From positions 54,321 to 118,320 of the forward strand of contig CALKIH010000009.1 of the NCBI GenBank assembly GCA_937995335.1: DNA of 64,000 nucleotides. The letters run 5' to 3'. The stretch comes from UBA2357 sp002344625 (GTDB lineage Bacteria > Pseudomonadota > Gammaproteobacteria > Burkholderiales > Rhodocyclaceae). Under the pieces are notes generated by a model that made no database searches, was not told where the DNA came from, and saw only the letters and a program-made list of their open reading frames with translations. Positions 56,375-64,000 of the stretch are shown here, one piece after another (position 1 is the stretch's first letter; each line of letters starts with the position of its first letter). The position numbers were made by a program, and so were the translations under genes.

Positions 56375-56689
56375 ATGCGGCTCGAGATCAAGCGCGGCGA
56401 CACCCTCGATCTGCAATGCGCTTGCACGGTCGACGGGGTTGCGGTCGACCTGACCGGCTGGAGCGTGGCGTGCCAGTTGCGCGGCCCGGGTGGTGAGGTC
56501 GTGCATGCGTTCGAGCCGGTCATCACCGATGCCGCGGCCGGGCAGTTTCGCCTGCGTGCGCTGCCTGCGAAAACCGCCACCTGGCCGACCGGCACGCTGA
56601 CCGGCGATATCCAGTACACCGACCCCTCGGGCCGAGTGATGAGCACCCGCACATTCACGCTGCCGTGCCTTGAGGATGTCACGCAATGA
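56375..56689 (+). CDS. BppU-N-like beta-sandwich protein
   Basis: A 104-residue protein: LEIKRGDTLDLQCACTVDGVAVDLTGWSVACQLRG, GQFRLRALPAKTATWPTGTLTGDIQYTDPSG. The pattern is that of the BppU N-terminal domain or related Ig-like adaptor of phage fibres. It starts 1 nt after the DUF1320 stop. Probably an adaptor that anchors fibres. Confidence 0.65.
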   Translation: MRLEIKRGDTLDLQCACTVDGVAVDLTGWSVACQLRGPGGEVVHAFEPVITDAAAGQFRLRALPAKTATWPTGTLTGDIQYTDPSGRVMSTRTFTLPCLEDVTQ

Positions 56690-56934
56690 CCATGGTCACC
56701 GTCGTGCGTCAGGCCGCGGCGGCCCAGTTGCTCACCGTGATCGGCGTGCCCGGCCCGGCTGGCGCTGCGGGCCCACCCGGCCCCCCGGGCGACGGCTCCG
56801 GCGGCGCGATCACGCCCGAGAGCATTGGCGCCCTGGCGGTAAGCCTGCGCCTGGCGGAGTTCGACGACGAACCCGCCAAAGCGGCGGCCCGGGCAAACCT
56901 CGGCCTGCAAACAATCGACGGCGGCACGTTCTAG
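56686..56934 (+). CDS. small collagen-like fibre protein
   Basis: An 82-residue protein with a Gly-X-Y stretch (GVPGPAGAAGPPGPPGDGSGG, triple-helix forming) between a short beta start and a trimer-like end. It closes with TIDGGTF, which recurs at the end of the next protein (TVDGGTF). Likely a short trimeric fibre. Confidence 0.7.
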   Translation: MTMVTVVRQAAAAQLLTVIGVPGPAGAAGPPGPPGDGSGGAITPESIGALAVSLRLAEFDDEPAKAAARANLGLQTIDGGTF

Positions 56935-56958
56935 CCCCACACCAGGAGTAATCGCACC

Positions 56959-57411
56959 ATGGCACGCATCCAACTCAAACGCGGCATCAAGGCCAACCTG
57001 CCCACTACCGGCATGCTGGCCGGCGAGCCGCTCATCACCACCGACCGCGGCACGCTGCACGTCGCAACAGACGCCACGACCAGGCTGCCCGTGGTGCCGG
57101 CGATCGACGATCTGTCGGCCGCTGGGGCCATCAACGGCGCGACCGATCTGCTGATCATTCACGACGCAGACGCCACCGGGCAAAAAGAGCGCAAGGTCAC
57201 GTTCGACACCTTCAAAGCGGCCTTGGCGATCCCGTCCGGCTCGACCGACGAACGCGTCGCCGTCATCTCCGGCGGCGCACCCGGTTTTCTGTGGGGCACG
57301 GACGGCACCGACGGCGTGCTGCGCATGGCTGCGAGCATGAGCTGGACCAAGGACGACGGTAACGCGTTCGCGACGCTGGCGGTCGCGACCGTCGACGGCG
57401 GTACGTTCTAA
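56959..57411 (+). CDS. fibre protein with Mtd/HylP-type N-terminal domain, paralogue 1
   Basis: A 150-residue protein starting MARIQLKRGIKANLP, then GMLAGEPLITTDRGTLHVAT, the N-terminal fold of major tropism determinant and phage hyaluronidase-type fibres. The C-terminus ends TVDGGTF. A short trimeric fibre or its stub. It lies in the head region. Confidence 0.72.
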   Translation: MARIQLKRGIKANLPTTGMLAGEPLITTDRGTLHVATDATTRLPVVPAIDDLSAAGAINGATDLLIIHDADATGQKERKVTFDTFKAALAIPSGSTDERVAVISGGAPGFLWGTDGTDGVLRMAASMSWTKDDGNAFATLAVATVDGGTF

Positions 57412-57417
57412 GCCGCC

Positions 57418-57894
57418 ATGGCCAATATCCGCGTCAAGCGCGGCACCCTCGCGCAACTCAACGCCGCGGCCACGGCCGAAACCCTGGCCGCCGGTGAGCC
57501 CTACCTGGTCACCGACCGCGATCAGCTCGCGGTCGGGACTGCGGCAGGGGCGTATGCGCTGGCCGCGCGCGAGGCCGACCTGCAGAAGCTGCGCACCGCC
57601 TATAGCCTCAACACGATCAGCGGCGCGGTGTCGATCAATCTGGCCAACGGCCCGGTGCAGGCCGGCACGTTGAACGGCAACGTCACCTTCACCTTGCCCG
57701 CCGTCGCGTCGGGCACCGCCGAGCACCTCACCCTGATACTCGACAACTCGTTTTGGGGCGGAGCGCCGTATGCCATCACCCTCACCGGCGCTGCGTGGGT
57801 GACCGGCGTAGCACCCGACCTCGACGACGACTGCATCATCGTGTTGCGCGGCACCGCGATTGGCTGGATTGCCGACGGAGGCATCTATGGTTGA
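57418..57894 (+). CDS. fibre protein with Mtd/HylP-type N-terminal domain, paralogue 2
   Basis: A 158-residue protein starting MANIRVKRGTLAQLN and AAGEPYLVTDRDQLAVGT, a second copy of the same domain. The C-terminal half is beta-rich (GNVTFTLPAVASGTAEHLTLILD). It overlaps the next gene by 8 nt. Probably a fibre paired with the next protein. Confidence 0.72.
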   Translation: MANIRVKRGTLAQLNAAATAETLAAGEPYLVTDRDQLAVGTAAGAYALAAREADLQKLRTAYSLNTISGAVSINLANGPVQAGTLNGNVTFTLPAVASGTAEHLTLILDNSFWGGAPYAITLTGAAWVTGVAPDLDDDCIIVLRGTAIGWIADGGIYG

Positions 57895-58489
57895 TCTGGC
57901 CTACCTCGTGCCCGACGGAGAGCCGTCCCGCCTCAAGTCCCTGCTGCCTCAGGTCAGCAACCCGCAGGCGCTCACCGACGGCGAGCTGACGGGCTATGGC
58001 ATCGCCCGCTGCACCGTCGTGCAGCCCGCTGTCGAATGGTGGCAGCAACGCGGGGCACGCACGGTCGATACCTCGGTCACTCCGCACGTCATTTCATGGT
58101 CGGTCGAAGACCTGCCGCTAGAGGATGTGAAGGCGCTCGCCTGGGCGCGGATCAAGGGCGAGCGCGAACAGCGTCAGTCTGGGTTGATGCCCTACGTGTT
58201 TCCCGGTGATGTTGCAGGCAACGTCGAGATGACCGAGCGCGCCAAGGCCGACCTGACCGCTCAGACCACGGCGGCAGTTGGCATGATCGTCGCGGGCATC
58301 CCCGGCAACCTCGTCTGGACCAGCTTTGAAAACGTCACGCACTCGCTCACGCCTGCCGAAATGCTCGCACTCGGGTTCGCGGGTGGGCAGTGGGTTGCAG
58401 CGATACACGTCGAGTCTCAGACCCTGCGAGCACAGATTGACGCCGCACAGACCGTGGCTGAGGTTGTTGCTGTGCAGTGGGGTGAGTGA
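57887..58489 (+). CDS. DUF4376-like phage protein
   Basis: A 200-residue protein (ATG 57887, GGAGG 6 nt upstream). The C-terminal part has ALAWARIKGEREQRQSGLMPYVF, the DUF4376 signature of fibre-associated proteins. The first 80 residues are a small cap domain (VDLAYLVPDGEPSRLKSLLP). It follows the fibre genes and may be their assembly factor or tip. Confidence 0.72.
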   Translation: MVDLAYLVPDGEPSRLKSLLPQVSNPQALTDGELTGYGIARCTVVQPAVEWWQQRGARTVDTSVTPHVISWSVEDLPLEDVKALAWARIKGEREQRQSGLMPYVFPGDVAGNVEMTERAKADLTAQTTAAVGMIVAGIPGNLVWTSFENVTHSLTPAEMLALGFAGGQWVAAIHVESQTLRAQIDAAQTVAEVVAVQWGE

Positions 58490-59103
58490 TGTCGATTGAG
58501 TTCGTTGCCGCTGTTGCCACTCCGGGCGCGACTGTATCAGTGATTGTGCCCGCCCGGCTCGCAGGCGACCTGATTGTGATCTTCGCGCTGCGCACGTCGT
58601 CGCAGTTAGACCTTGGGACACCCAGCGGATACACGTCGCTGTACGCAGGCACGTCCGCGAGGCTCATCTATAGATTTGCGCCGTCAGACGGCGACGAAAG
58701 TACCGTTACAGTCTCCGACGGCCAGCGGAGCGTGACTGCAATCTACCGAGGGGTCAACACCGATACCCCGTTTCAGAATGTCGCTGCAGCAGGGCGGCTT
58801 GCACGCACAGTATTTTCAGTCGGCACTATGCCGGGGACAGACCCCGCAATGGCTAAAGTTGTGTCGATGTTCGTATCCGGCACCACGACCAGCATTTTGT
58901 CTGACCCGCCGCTTGCTGGGTTCACAACGCGAGCGTATGGCGTGAGCGGTTGGGTAGGCGACCTAGATGCGTCTGAGTTTGCTGGCGTATCAAGCGACAC
59001 GTTTACATCGACAATCTGCGGGGCCGCACGGTTCGGTTTGGTGCCAGCAGAGGGCGATGCGCCGGTGCGCAGGCGGTCGCCGTTGATGCTGACGGCGTGG
59101 TGA
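58489..59103 (+). CDS. virion protein of unknown family, atypical composition
   Basis: A 204-residue beta-rich protein (VIVPARLAGDLIVIFALRTSSQ; GYTSLYAGTSARLIYRFAPSDGDESTVTVSDG). Its gene uses more A/T at third positions than its neighbours, which points to recent exchange. Such proteins with ag-DLIVIFA-type starts occur as virion surface proteins. The family was not identified with certainty. Confidence 0.6.
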   Translation: MSIEFVAAVATPGATVSVIVPARLAGDLIVIFALRTSSQLDLGTPSGYTSLYAGTSARLIYRFAPSDGDESTVTVSDGQRSVTAIYRGVNTDTPFQNVAAAGRLARTVFSVGTMPGTDPAMAKVVSMFVSGTTTSILSDPPLAGFTTRAYGVSGWVGDLDASEFAGVSSDTFTSTICGAARFGLVPAEGDAPVRRRSPLMLTAW

Positions 59104-59107
59104 CCGC

Positions 59108-59557
59108 ATGACCCCCGACAACTTCCTGTTCCTCGAACCCCTCATCAAGACCGCACTGCGCGAGGCGCTCGACCCGCGCGTGCATGTGCTCTCTGCCGCC
59201 GAGCTCGAGGGCGTCGCCGAGGCTACTCAGCCAACCCCGGCGGTACATGTGCTGTATCGCGGCTATCGGGTGGGTGAGTCGCGCATGGCCTCGCATGTGA
59301 ACATCGAGCAGACCTGGCTCACGGTGGTGGCCTGCCGCCAGGTGCGCGACGTGGTCGGCGGTGCCGACGCGCGCGCGCTGGCCGGGCCGCTGGCCGCGGC
59401 TGTGATCGACGCACTGCACTACACCCGATTCCCAAACGCAAAGCCCTTGCGCCTGGCGCAAGCGCCCCCGGCGGCGTTTTCTGCCGGGCACTTTTATCTG
59501 CCCATCGGCTGGACGGCCGAAATCAACCTGAGGAGCGACACATGCGGATCGAACTGA
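59108..59557 (+). CDS. DUF1834 protein (Mu gp37-like tail completion)
   Basis: A 149-residue protein with LEPLIKTALREALDPRVHVLSAAELEGV at the start and LYRGYRV, NIEQTWLTVVACRQVRD in the middle, as in gp37/DUF1834 proteins. It overlaps the next small gene by 16 nt. It likely joins tail and head. Confidence 0.82.
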   Translation: MTPDNFLFLEPLIKTALREALDPRVHVLSAAELEGVAEATQPTPAVHVLYRGYRVGESRMASHVNIEQTWLTVVACRQVRDVVGGADARALAGPLAAAVIDALHYTRFPNAKPLRLAQAPPAAFSAGHFYLPIGWTAEINLRSDTCGSN

Positions 59558-59727
59558 TCACGCCCCACACCCACGCGGGGCGCAAATACCCGGCCGGCGC
59601 CACGCTCGAGATGCCAGCGCACAAGGCCGAATGGCTGATCGGCATCGGCACGGCCAAGCCCGCCGAGCCGACGCCCCCGATCGCCCCCACACCCAAGGCG
59701 GCACGCCCCGCACCCATCAAGGAGTAA
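59542..59727 (+). CDS. small tail protein (Mu gp38-like, DUF2635-type)
   Basis: A 61-residue protein (MRIELITPHTHAGRKYPAGATLEMPAHKAEWLI, with a Pro/Ala-rich tail). It matches the tiny gene between gp37 and tail tube/sheath genes in Mu-like phages. It overlaps the upstream gene. Confidence 0.7.
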   Translation: MRIELITPHTHAGRKYPAGATLEMPAHKAEWLIGIGTAKPAEPTPPIAPTPKAARPAPIKE

Positions 59728-59731
59728 CACC

Positions 59732-60514
59732 ATGACCCCGCAAACCCCCATCATCTGGGACGGGCAAGGCCCCGTCATGATCGGCCGCTACGACCCCACC
59801 AGCGGCACGCCCGACATGGGCTATCTGGTGGATCTGTACCGCATCGGCTGCGGCACCAGTCAGCTATCCACCAGCCTGGCGGTCGAGAAGGCCACCATCA
59901 AGGAGAGCTGCAGCGGCCAGCGCCTGACGCTGAAAGAGCGCACCACAGCCAAGAGCTTGTCGGTGTCGCTCAGCATGGTGCAGTTCTCGGGCCGAACCCT
60001 GGCCGCAGCGTTCTACGGCGAAGCCGCGCTGAAAGCCGCCGGCACGGTCACAAGCGAAGTGTTGCCCGAGCTCGCGCCCGGCGACTACTTCACACTGCGC
60101 CACCCCAAGGCCAGCAGCATCGTGATCGAGGACAGCACCGCAGTCACCCCGCTGGTGTACGTCGAAAACACCCACTACGTGATCGAAGACGCCGACCACG
60201 CCCGCTGCCGGCTCATCGCCCACCCTGCCGCGCATGTGGAGCCGGTAAAGGTGGATTACGCCTACGGCGAATACACCAACGTGGCGGCGTTCTCCAGCAA
60301 TAGCGTGGAGCGCGGCATCATCTTCAACGGTGTCAATGACGATGGCCAGAAGGCGCGCATCATCATTCCGCGCATCAGCTTGGCCATGGGCGGCGACTTT
60401 GCCTGGATCGGCGACGCCGAGGCCAGCCTGCAGCTTTCCGGCGAGGCGCTGTTCGTGACCGAGATGGAATCCGATGCCGACTTCGGCGGCTTCATGCGCA
60501 TCAGCCTGATGTAA
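59732..60514 (+). CDS. major tail tube protein
   Basis: A 260-residue protein placed between connector and tape-measure genes. It is beta-rich: KSLSVSLSMVQFSGRTLAAAFYGEA, YVENTHYVIEDADHARCRLIAHP, NGVNDDGQKARIIIPRISLAMGGDFAWIGD, ending in an Ig-like sheet. The size and position fit the tail tube subunit of a non-contractile (B3/D3112-like) tail. No sheath gene precedes it. Confidence 0.8.
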   Translation: MTPQTPIIWDGQGPVMIGRYDPTSGTPDMGYLVDLYRIGCGTSQLSTSLAVEKATIKESCSGQRLTLKERTTAKSLSVSLSMVQFSGRTLAAAFYGEAALKAAGTVTSEVLPELAPGDYFTLRHPKASSIVIEDSTAVTPLVYVENTHYVIEDADHARCRLIAHPAAHVEPVKVDYAYGEYTNVAAFSSNSVERGIIFNGVNDDGQKARIIIPRISLAMGGDFAWIGDAEASLQLSGEALFVTEMESDADFGGFMRISLM

Positions 60515-60559
60515 GATCACACGGCCAAACCGCAGAGTGATCTGCACCGGCGGTGGCGG

Positions 60560-60579
60560 TATTTGAAGCCCTTCATTTA
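60560..60579 (+). promoter_or_regulatory. late promoter element, copy 3 (before the tape-measure gene)
   Basis: TATTTGAAGCCCTTCATTTA, 18 of 20 identical to copies 1 and 2. It lies 57 nt upstream of the tape-measure GTG, in the 122-bp gap after the tail tube gene. Confidence 0.6.
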
Positions 60580-60590
60580 GCGCCAGCCCA

Positions 60591-60616
60591 CAACGCCCCC
60601 GATCATGGGGGCGTTG
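60591..60616 (+). terminator. perfect hairpin before the tape-measure gene
   Basis: CAACGCCCCC-GATCAT-GGGGGCGTTG is a perfect 10-bp stem. Only TCATTT follows, so it may be a partial terminator or processing site that lowers tape-measure mRNA relative to tail tube mRNA. Confidence 0.6.
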
Positions 60617-60636
60617 TCATTTCTGGGCCGGGCCGC

Positions 60637-63600
60637 GTGAAAGATCTCGTCGCAAAACTCCGAATCGAAGCCGAAGCCACGGGCGAAGCCAAAATCGCCG
60701 CCATGGCGCGCGAGCTCGAGCAGCTCGCAGCGCAAGGCACCGCAGCTGCGCCGGCGTTCGCCGAGCTTGCAAACGAGTTGCGCGCGCTGCAAGCGGAAAA
60801 GGGTGCGGGCCTGACTGAGACGGCCGGGCAAGTGGCTGCGCTGGGCGGTGCCGCGCGTGGCGCCGAACCGGCTGTTGATGGGTTGGCGGGTGCGCTGGCT
60901 GATGTGGCACAGCCCGCTGATCTGGTAGGCACGGCCAGCCAGGTGGGTGCGCTGGGGCGCGCGGCAGCCGGCGCCTCGCCCACAGTGGAAAGCCTGTCAT
61001 CAGCCTTGGGCGACGTTGCGCAGCCGGAGGGGCTCGCCGAGGCATCAGCCGAATTGCGCGGTGTGGGCGATGCGGCCAAGGCGGCACAGGTCGGGCTCGA
61101 TCAGCTCGATATCGACGCGCTGGCCAATGACATTGGCCGCGTCGGCCTCGGGCCGCTAATCGACGAGCTCGAGCGCCTGGCTGCCCAGGGCGGCGAGATG
61201 GCGCCGCAGTTTGCCCAGGCGGCACAAGAGCTGCGCGCGCTGCAGGCCAATGCGGCCGGTGGTGCCGAGGCCGTTGGTGAGATCGCAGCCGAGGCCGAGG
61301 GTGCGGCCGGGCAGGTATCTGGCATCGGCAATGCGGCCGATACGTTGCAAACCAAGCTCAACCAGGTGGCGGCAGCGGTGGCCGGCGTGTTTGCCATCGG
61401 GCAGCTGCAGGGCTACGCGGCCGACATGATCGGCGTCGCGGATGCCTATGGGCAGATGGCCAGCCGCATCGAGAACGTGACCTCGAGCACGGCCGAATAC
61501 GAGCTGGTGCAGCGCCGATTGCTCGAAACCGCAGGGGCGACATATAGACCCCTGGCCGAGGCGCAAGAGCTTTACATTCGCACCTCGGATGCGCTCAAAA
61601 GCCTGGGCTACGACACCGCGCAGGCGTTGGACATCAGCGACAGCTTTTCATATTTGCTGGTGACCAACGCGGCGAGCGCCGACAAGGCCGCCAGCGCCAT
61701 CGACGCCTACAGCAAGAGCATTCAGAGCAACAAGGTTGAAGCCGACAGCTGGTCATCGATCATGGCGGCGATGCCGTCCGTGGTCGACGCACTCGCCCAG
61801 GCCACCGGCAAGAGCACCGCCGAAATCCGCGAATTGGGCGTTACCGGCAAGCTCGCAGTATCGGACCTCAACGAGGCGCTACGCCAAACCGTGGAGTCGA
61901 ACAAGGCCGTCGCGGCCAGCATGCCGACCACGGTGGCCGATGCGCTGACCAACCTGGCCACGGCTTGGGGCGCCTACATCGGCGAGGCCAACCGCGCCAG
62001 CGGTGCCACGCAACTGGTGGCCGGGGTGATCGACATGGTCACCGAGAACCTCGACACGCTGGTGGGCACGGCGATGAAGGTCGGCGAGGTTCTCCTGGCG
62101 GCCTTCGGCGCCAAAGCCTTGATCGCGGCCAAGAATTACGTCGCCGAGTTGGTCGCAACCACCACGGCCGTCAGTGCCAACGCGTCGGCGATTACCCGAC
62201 AGGGCGCCGCGGCTTCGACCGCCACGCCACAACTCGTCGGCGCAGCGGCTGCGGCCTCAAAGCACGGCCAGGCGGCGGCGACGGCATCGGGGGCGGCAGC
62301 TGCGCATGCCTCGTCTACAACCCGCCAGGGCGCTGCCGCTGCGACGGCTACGCCGCAGCTTGTGGGTGCTGCCGCGGCCGCTGCGCGCCTTGGCCAGGCG
62401 TCAGCCGCGGCAGCGGGGGCCGCTGCGGCCCATGCCGCAGCTACCACAAAGCAAGGCGCCGCTGCTGCCGGGGCCGCGGGCGGTATGTCGAGCTTTGTGG
62501 GTGTGCTGGGCAGGCTCAAAGGCGTCGGCTCGCTGCTGGGCTTTACCGCGCTCACACTCGCGGTTTCAGCAGCGATCGAATACGGGCGCAATCTGCTCTT
62601 TGCCAAGAGCGCGGCCGAAGAGCTTGAGGAGGCGCTCGCCGAGGCGGTGAAGGCCGCCGATTTCTCGAGTGCAGAGGGGGTCGACGCGTTCATCGCGCAG
62701 CTGCGCGAAATGCAACTCGAGGCCGATTTGTCAGCGGAGCAGATCAGCAAGGCGTTGTCTGTGCGCCTGGCCAAGATCGGGGCGGATGAGCTCGCCGAGC
62801 TGCGGGACCGACTCGTTGACGCATTCGAAGCCGGCGGCCAGGCTTCGAAGGAGCTCGAAGCCGCTTTGGCTGCGGTCGATGCGCGCCTGGCGGACATCGA
62901 AAAGCGCGCGAACTGGGGTCGGGCGCTCGCCACAGAGGCCGAGGCCGCCCACTTTGCGCTCAGCGACCTGCAGAAGCAGTTCCAAGCGGTTGGCACCGAG
63001 GCCGAGGCCGTTGGGGGCGCGCTCAAGAAGATGCTCGCCGATGCCGATCTCGGGAGCTTGGACGGCATCGAAAAGCTGGCGGCAGATCTCAAGGTGGTGC
63101 AGGACTCTGCCTATGCCACCGGCGAGCAGATCGATGGCGCCCTGCGCGAACGCCTGGCGAGCTTGACGGCCAACGAGCTGCGCGAGTTCGGCATCATGGC
63201 CGAAATGGCGTTCAATCAAGGCAAGCTGGGCGCCGAAGAGATGGCGCGCATCAATGACCAGGTGCTGGCGGCGTCGTTCGACAAGCTGGGGGTGAATGCC
63301 GCCACCGCGCTGGGCAAGATCAGCCCGGCCGCGCAAGAGGCCATTGTTGCGGTCGACAATGTTGTGAAGGGTCTGGCACAGGCCGGCGTCGAGGCCGGCC
63401 AGGCGGGTATTGCGATCGAAATGGCGCTGACCAAGGCATTTGCGGGTGCAGACACAAAAGAGGCGCTAGGCGAGCTTATTGACCGGATGGAGGCACTGGA
63501 TAAGGCCGGCAAGATCGGTGCCGAAGCGTTCGGTCGGCTGGCCAATGCGGCCGCAGAGGCCCTGACGCGCATCGAGGATCTGACCCCAGGAATTCAAAGC

Positions 63601-64000
63601 GTCGAAGAGGCGTTCAGGCGGCTGGGTATCAAGTCGTCCGATGAACTCAAGTTCTTAGCCGCCGAGGCCAAGCAGGCCTTCAACGTGATCCGCGAAAGCG
63701 GCAAGGCCACCCCGGCCGAGCTAAAGGCAGCTTTCACCGCCTACGCAGAGGCTGCGATCGAGGCCAACGGGGGCGTGGTCGATGCGCTGCTGCAGCAGGA
63801 GGCCGGGCAGGTTGGGCTGCGGGTCGAGGCCGACAAAACCGGCAAAGTGATCGTCAAGACCTTCGCCGAGGTCGCAACGGAAGCCGCCAAGGTCACCGAC
63901 GAGACGAAAAAAGCGGCCGGCGGCATCAAAGAAATGGGCTCCGCAGCCGACGATGCCGGCGAATCGCTGATGGGCGCGCGCAACTCGGTCGCCGATGCAG
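60637..64000 (+). CDS. tail tape-measure protein (3' end outside window)
   Basis: At least 1121 residues, starting at GTG 60637. It is an Ala-rich helical protein with long heptad stretches. The segment around residues 235-480 (GYAADMIGVADAYGQMASRIENV; TYRPLAEAQELYIRTSDALKSLGYD; AMPSVVDALAQATGKSTAEIRELGVTG) is the tape_meas_nterm signature. TM-like parts occur near residues 490 and 630. It sets tail length and is ejected with the DNA. A 42-residue tandem repeat lies at 62194-62460. Confidence 0.9.
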   Translation, partial: MKDLVAKLRIEAEATGEAKIAAMARELEQLAAQGTAAAPAFAELANELRALQAEKGAGLTETAGQVAALGGAARGAEPAVDGLAGALADVAQPADLVGTASQVGALGRAAAGASPTVESLSSALGDVAQPEGLAEASAELRGVGDAAKAAQVGLDQLDIDALANDIGRVGLGPLIDELERLAAQGGEMAPQFAQAAQELRALQANAAGGAEAVGEIAAEAEGAAGQVSGIGNAADTLQTKLNQVAAAVAGVFAIGQLQGYAADMIGVADAYGQMASRIENVTSSTAEYELVQRRLLETAGATYRPLAEAQELYIRTSDALKSLGYDTAQALDISDSFSYLLVTNAASADKAASAIDAYSKSIQSNKVEADSWSSIMAAMPSVVDALAQATGKSTAEIRELGVTGKLAVSDLNEALRQTVESNKAVAASMPTTVADALTNLATAWGAYIGEANRASGATQLVAGVIDMVTENLDTLVGTAMKVGEVLLAAFGAKALIAAKNYVAELVATTTAVSANASAITRQGAAASTATPQLVGAAAAASKHGQAAATASGAAAAHASSTTRQGAAAATATPQLVGAAAAAARLGQASAAAAGAAAAHAAATTKQGAAAAGAAGGMSSFVGVLGRLKGVGSLLGFTALTLAVSAAIEYGRNLLFAKSAAEELEEALAEAVKAADFSSAEGVDAFIAQLREMQLEADLSAEQISKALSVRLAKIGADELAELRDRLVDAFEAGGQASKELEAALAAVDARLADIEKRANWGRALATEAEAAHFALSDLQKQFQAVGTEAEAVGGALKKMLADADLGSLDGIEKLAADLKVVQDSAYATGEQIDGALRERLASLTANELREFGIMAEMAFNQGKLGAEEMARINDQVLAASFDKLGVNAATALGKISPAAQEAIVAVDNVVKGLAQAGVEAGQAGIAIEMALTKAFAGADTKEALGELIDRMEALDKAGKIGAEAFGRLANAAAEALTRIEDLTPGIQSVEEAFRRLGIKSSDELKFLAAEAKQAFNVIRESGKATPAELKAAFTAYAEAAIEANGGVVDALLQQEAGQVGLRVEADKTGKVIVKTFAEVATEAAKVTDETKKAAGGIKEMGSAADDAGESLMGARNSVADA
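62194..62460 (+). repeat. 42-residue tandem repeat inside the tape-measure gene
   Basis: Units start at 62194, 62320 and 62446, exactly 126 nt apart; the third is partial. Each begins T-(R/K)-Q-G-A-A-A and continues ATPQLVGAAAAA, then GQA and AAAAHA. The protein repeat is closer than the DNA repeat, whose third positions have diverged. Confidence 0.85.

Larger units (their letters stand above)
31656..64000. mobile_element. transposable (Mu/BcepMu/B3-like) prophage, right part outside window
   Basis: The host reading frame of the activator gene breaks at about 31656, where the sequence begins TGATAAGAACG and continues into short repeats. From there on, genes are those of a transposable phage: virion morphogenesis, SPP1-gp7/MuF, DUF935 portal, terminase, lysis, repressor, DDE transposase, AAA ATPase, DUF3164, GemA, Mor, protease, capsid, tail tube and tape measure. 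There is no tail sheath gene in view, and the tail-tube plus tape-measure order suggests a siphovirus-like tail. No integrase or tRNA target is seen, as expected for insertion by transposition. Confidence 0.93.

Noticed and set aside
56959..57894. Possible diversity-generating retroelement with Mtd-like target
   Set aside because: Only the N-terminal Mtd/HylP-type domain is seen. There is no C-type lectin variable region, template repeat or reverse transcriptase in the window.
1..64000. CRISPR arrays and rRNA/tRNA genes
   Set aside because: No regularly spaced direct repeats of CRISPR type and no recognisable rRNA or tRNA were seen on either strand.

Overview
The window is high-GC (roughly two-thirds G+C) proteobacterial DNA. 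Gene content points to a betaproteobacterium of the Azoarcus/Thauera/Aromatoleum type: a phenylethanol-type (ped/exa) quinoprotein alcohol oxidation cluster, an indolepyruvate:ferredoxin oxidoreductase, and a hemerythrin/GGDEF/EAL signalling protein. The lineage is inferred from gene content only. No rRNA, tRNA or CRISPR array was recognised.

Host part (1-31655). A partial iorA (1-1941, minus) is followed by a minus-strand regulatory operon: a GAF-type sensor, a NarX/UhpB-like histidine kinase and a LuxR-type response regulator (5210-2465). Divergent from it runs an alcohol-dehydrogenase-associated transport operon (5574-12092): a taurine/nitrate-type ABC importer (three genes), then an ABC-2 exporter ATPase, a YVTN beta-propeller, a periplasmic binding protein and an ABC-2 permease. 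A folB-like gene, IS3-type transposase debris and a small metal islet (CsoR/RcnR-type repressor, His-rich protein, HupE-like permease, membrane-anchor protein) follow. Next come a pabB-pabC fusion, a 1431-residue hemerythrin-PAS-GAF-PAS-GGDEF-EAL-CZB protein, and two small minus genes. The second half of the alcohol cluster (23760-31655) holds a DUF302 protein, a zinc metallohydrolase, a SoxYZ-like carrier, a PQQ alcohol dehydrogenase with the Asp signature of lanthanide enzymes, two cytochromes c, a MoxJ-like binding protein and a sigma-54 activator gene.

Four strong sigma-54 (-24/-12) promoters can be read in front of the alcohol-oxidation operons. Three copies of a 19-bp dyad of form N-TGTT-N9-AACA-N lie nearby and are candidate enhancers. 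The most likely activator is the AcoR-type protein at 30401. That gene is cut just after its Walker A motif by a transposable prophage whose end is at about 31656. The prophage may therefore have switched off the cluster.

Phage part (31656-64000, continuing past the window). This is a Mu/BcepMu/B3-like transposable phage with a DD35E transposase and an AAA ATPase with an N-terminal HTH. Layout: lysis, terminase, portal and minor head genes on the minus strand (39952-31861); a CI-like repressor with a small lysogenic operon (41742-40631, minus); early genes on the plus strand (41856-51756), ending with gemA and a Mor-like activator; a regulatory gap with a promoter and a structured RNA candidate; an antirepressor; then protease/scaffold, capsid, an apparent head-fibre cassette, connector, tail tube and tape-measure genes on the plus strand. 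The minus-strand block is inverted relative to the usual Mu-type order, yet a 20-nt element found upstream of it is repeated exactly upstream of the plus-strand protease operon and, with two mismatches, before the tape-measure gene. This is a good candidate for a shared late promoter. A second repeated regulatory module, -35/17-bp spacer/-10 with an identical 18-nt 3' part, occurs at the early promoter and at 51882.

Gene-free stretches of note: 2024-2464 (AT-rich dyads, then nothing clear), 5211-5573 (enhancers and sigma-54 promoter), 12609-13286 (IS debris), 15509-15827 (hairpin, otherwise nothing seen), 17730-18022 and 23488-23759 (nothing clear), 28631-28842 (terminators), 30125-30400 (sigma-54 promoter), 31735-31860 (phage end, nothing clear beyond the repeats), 51757-52145 (promoter and RNA candidate).
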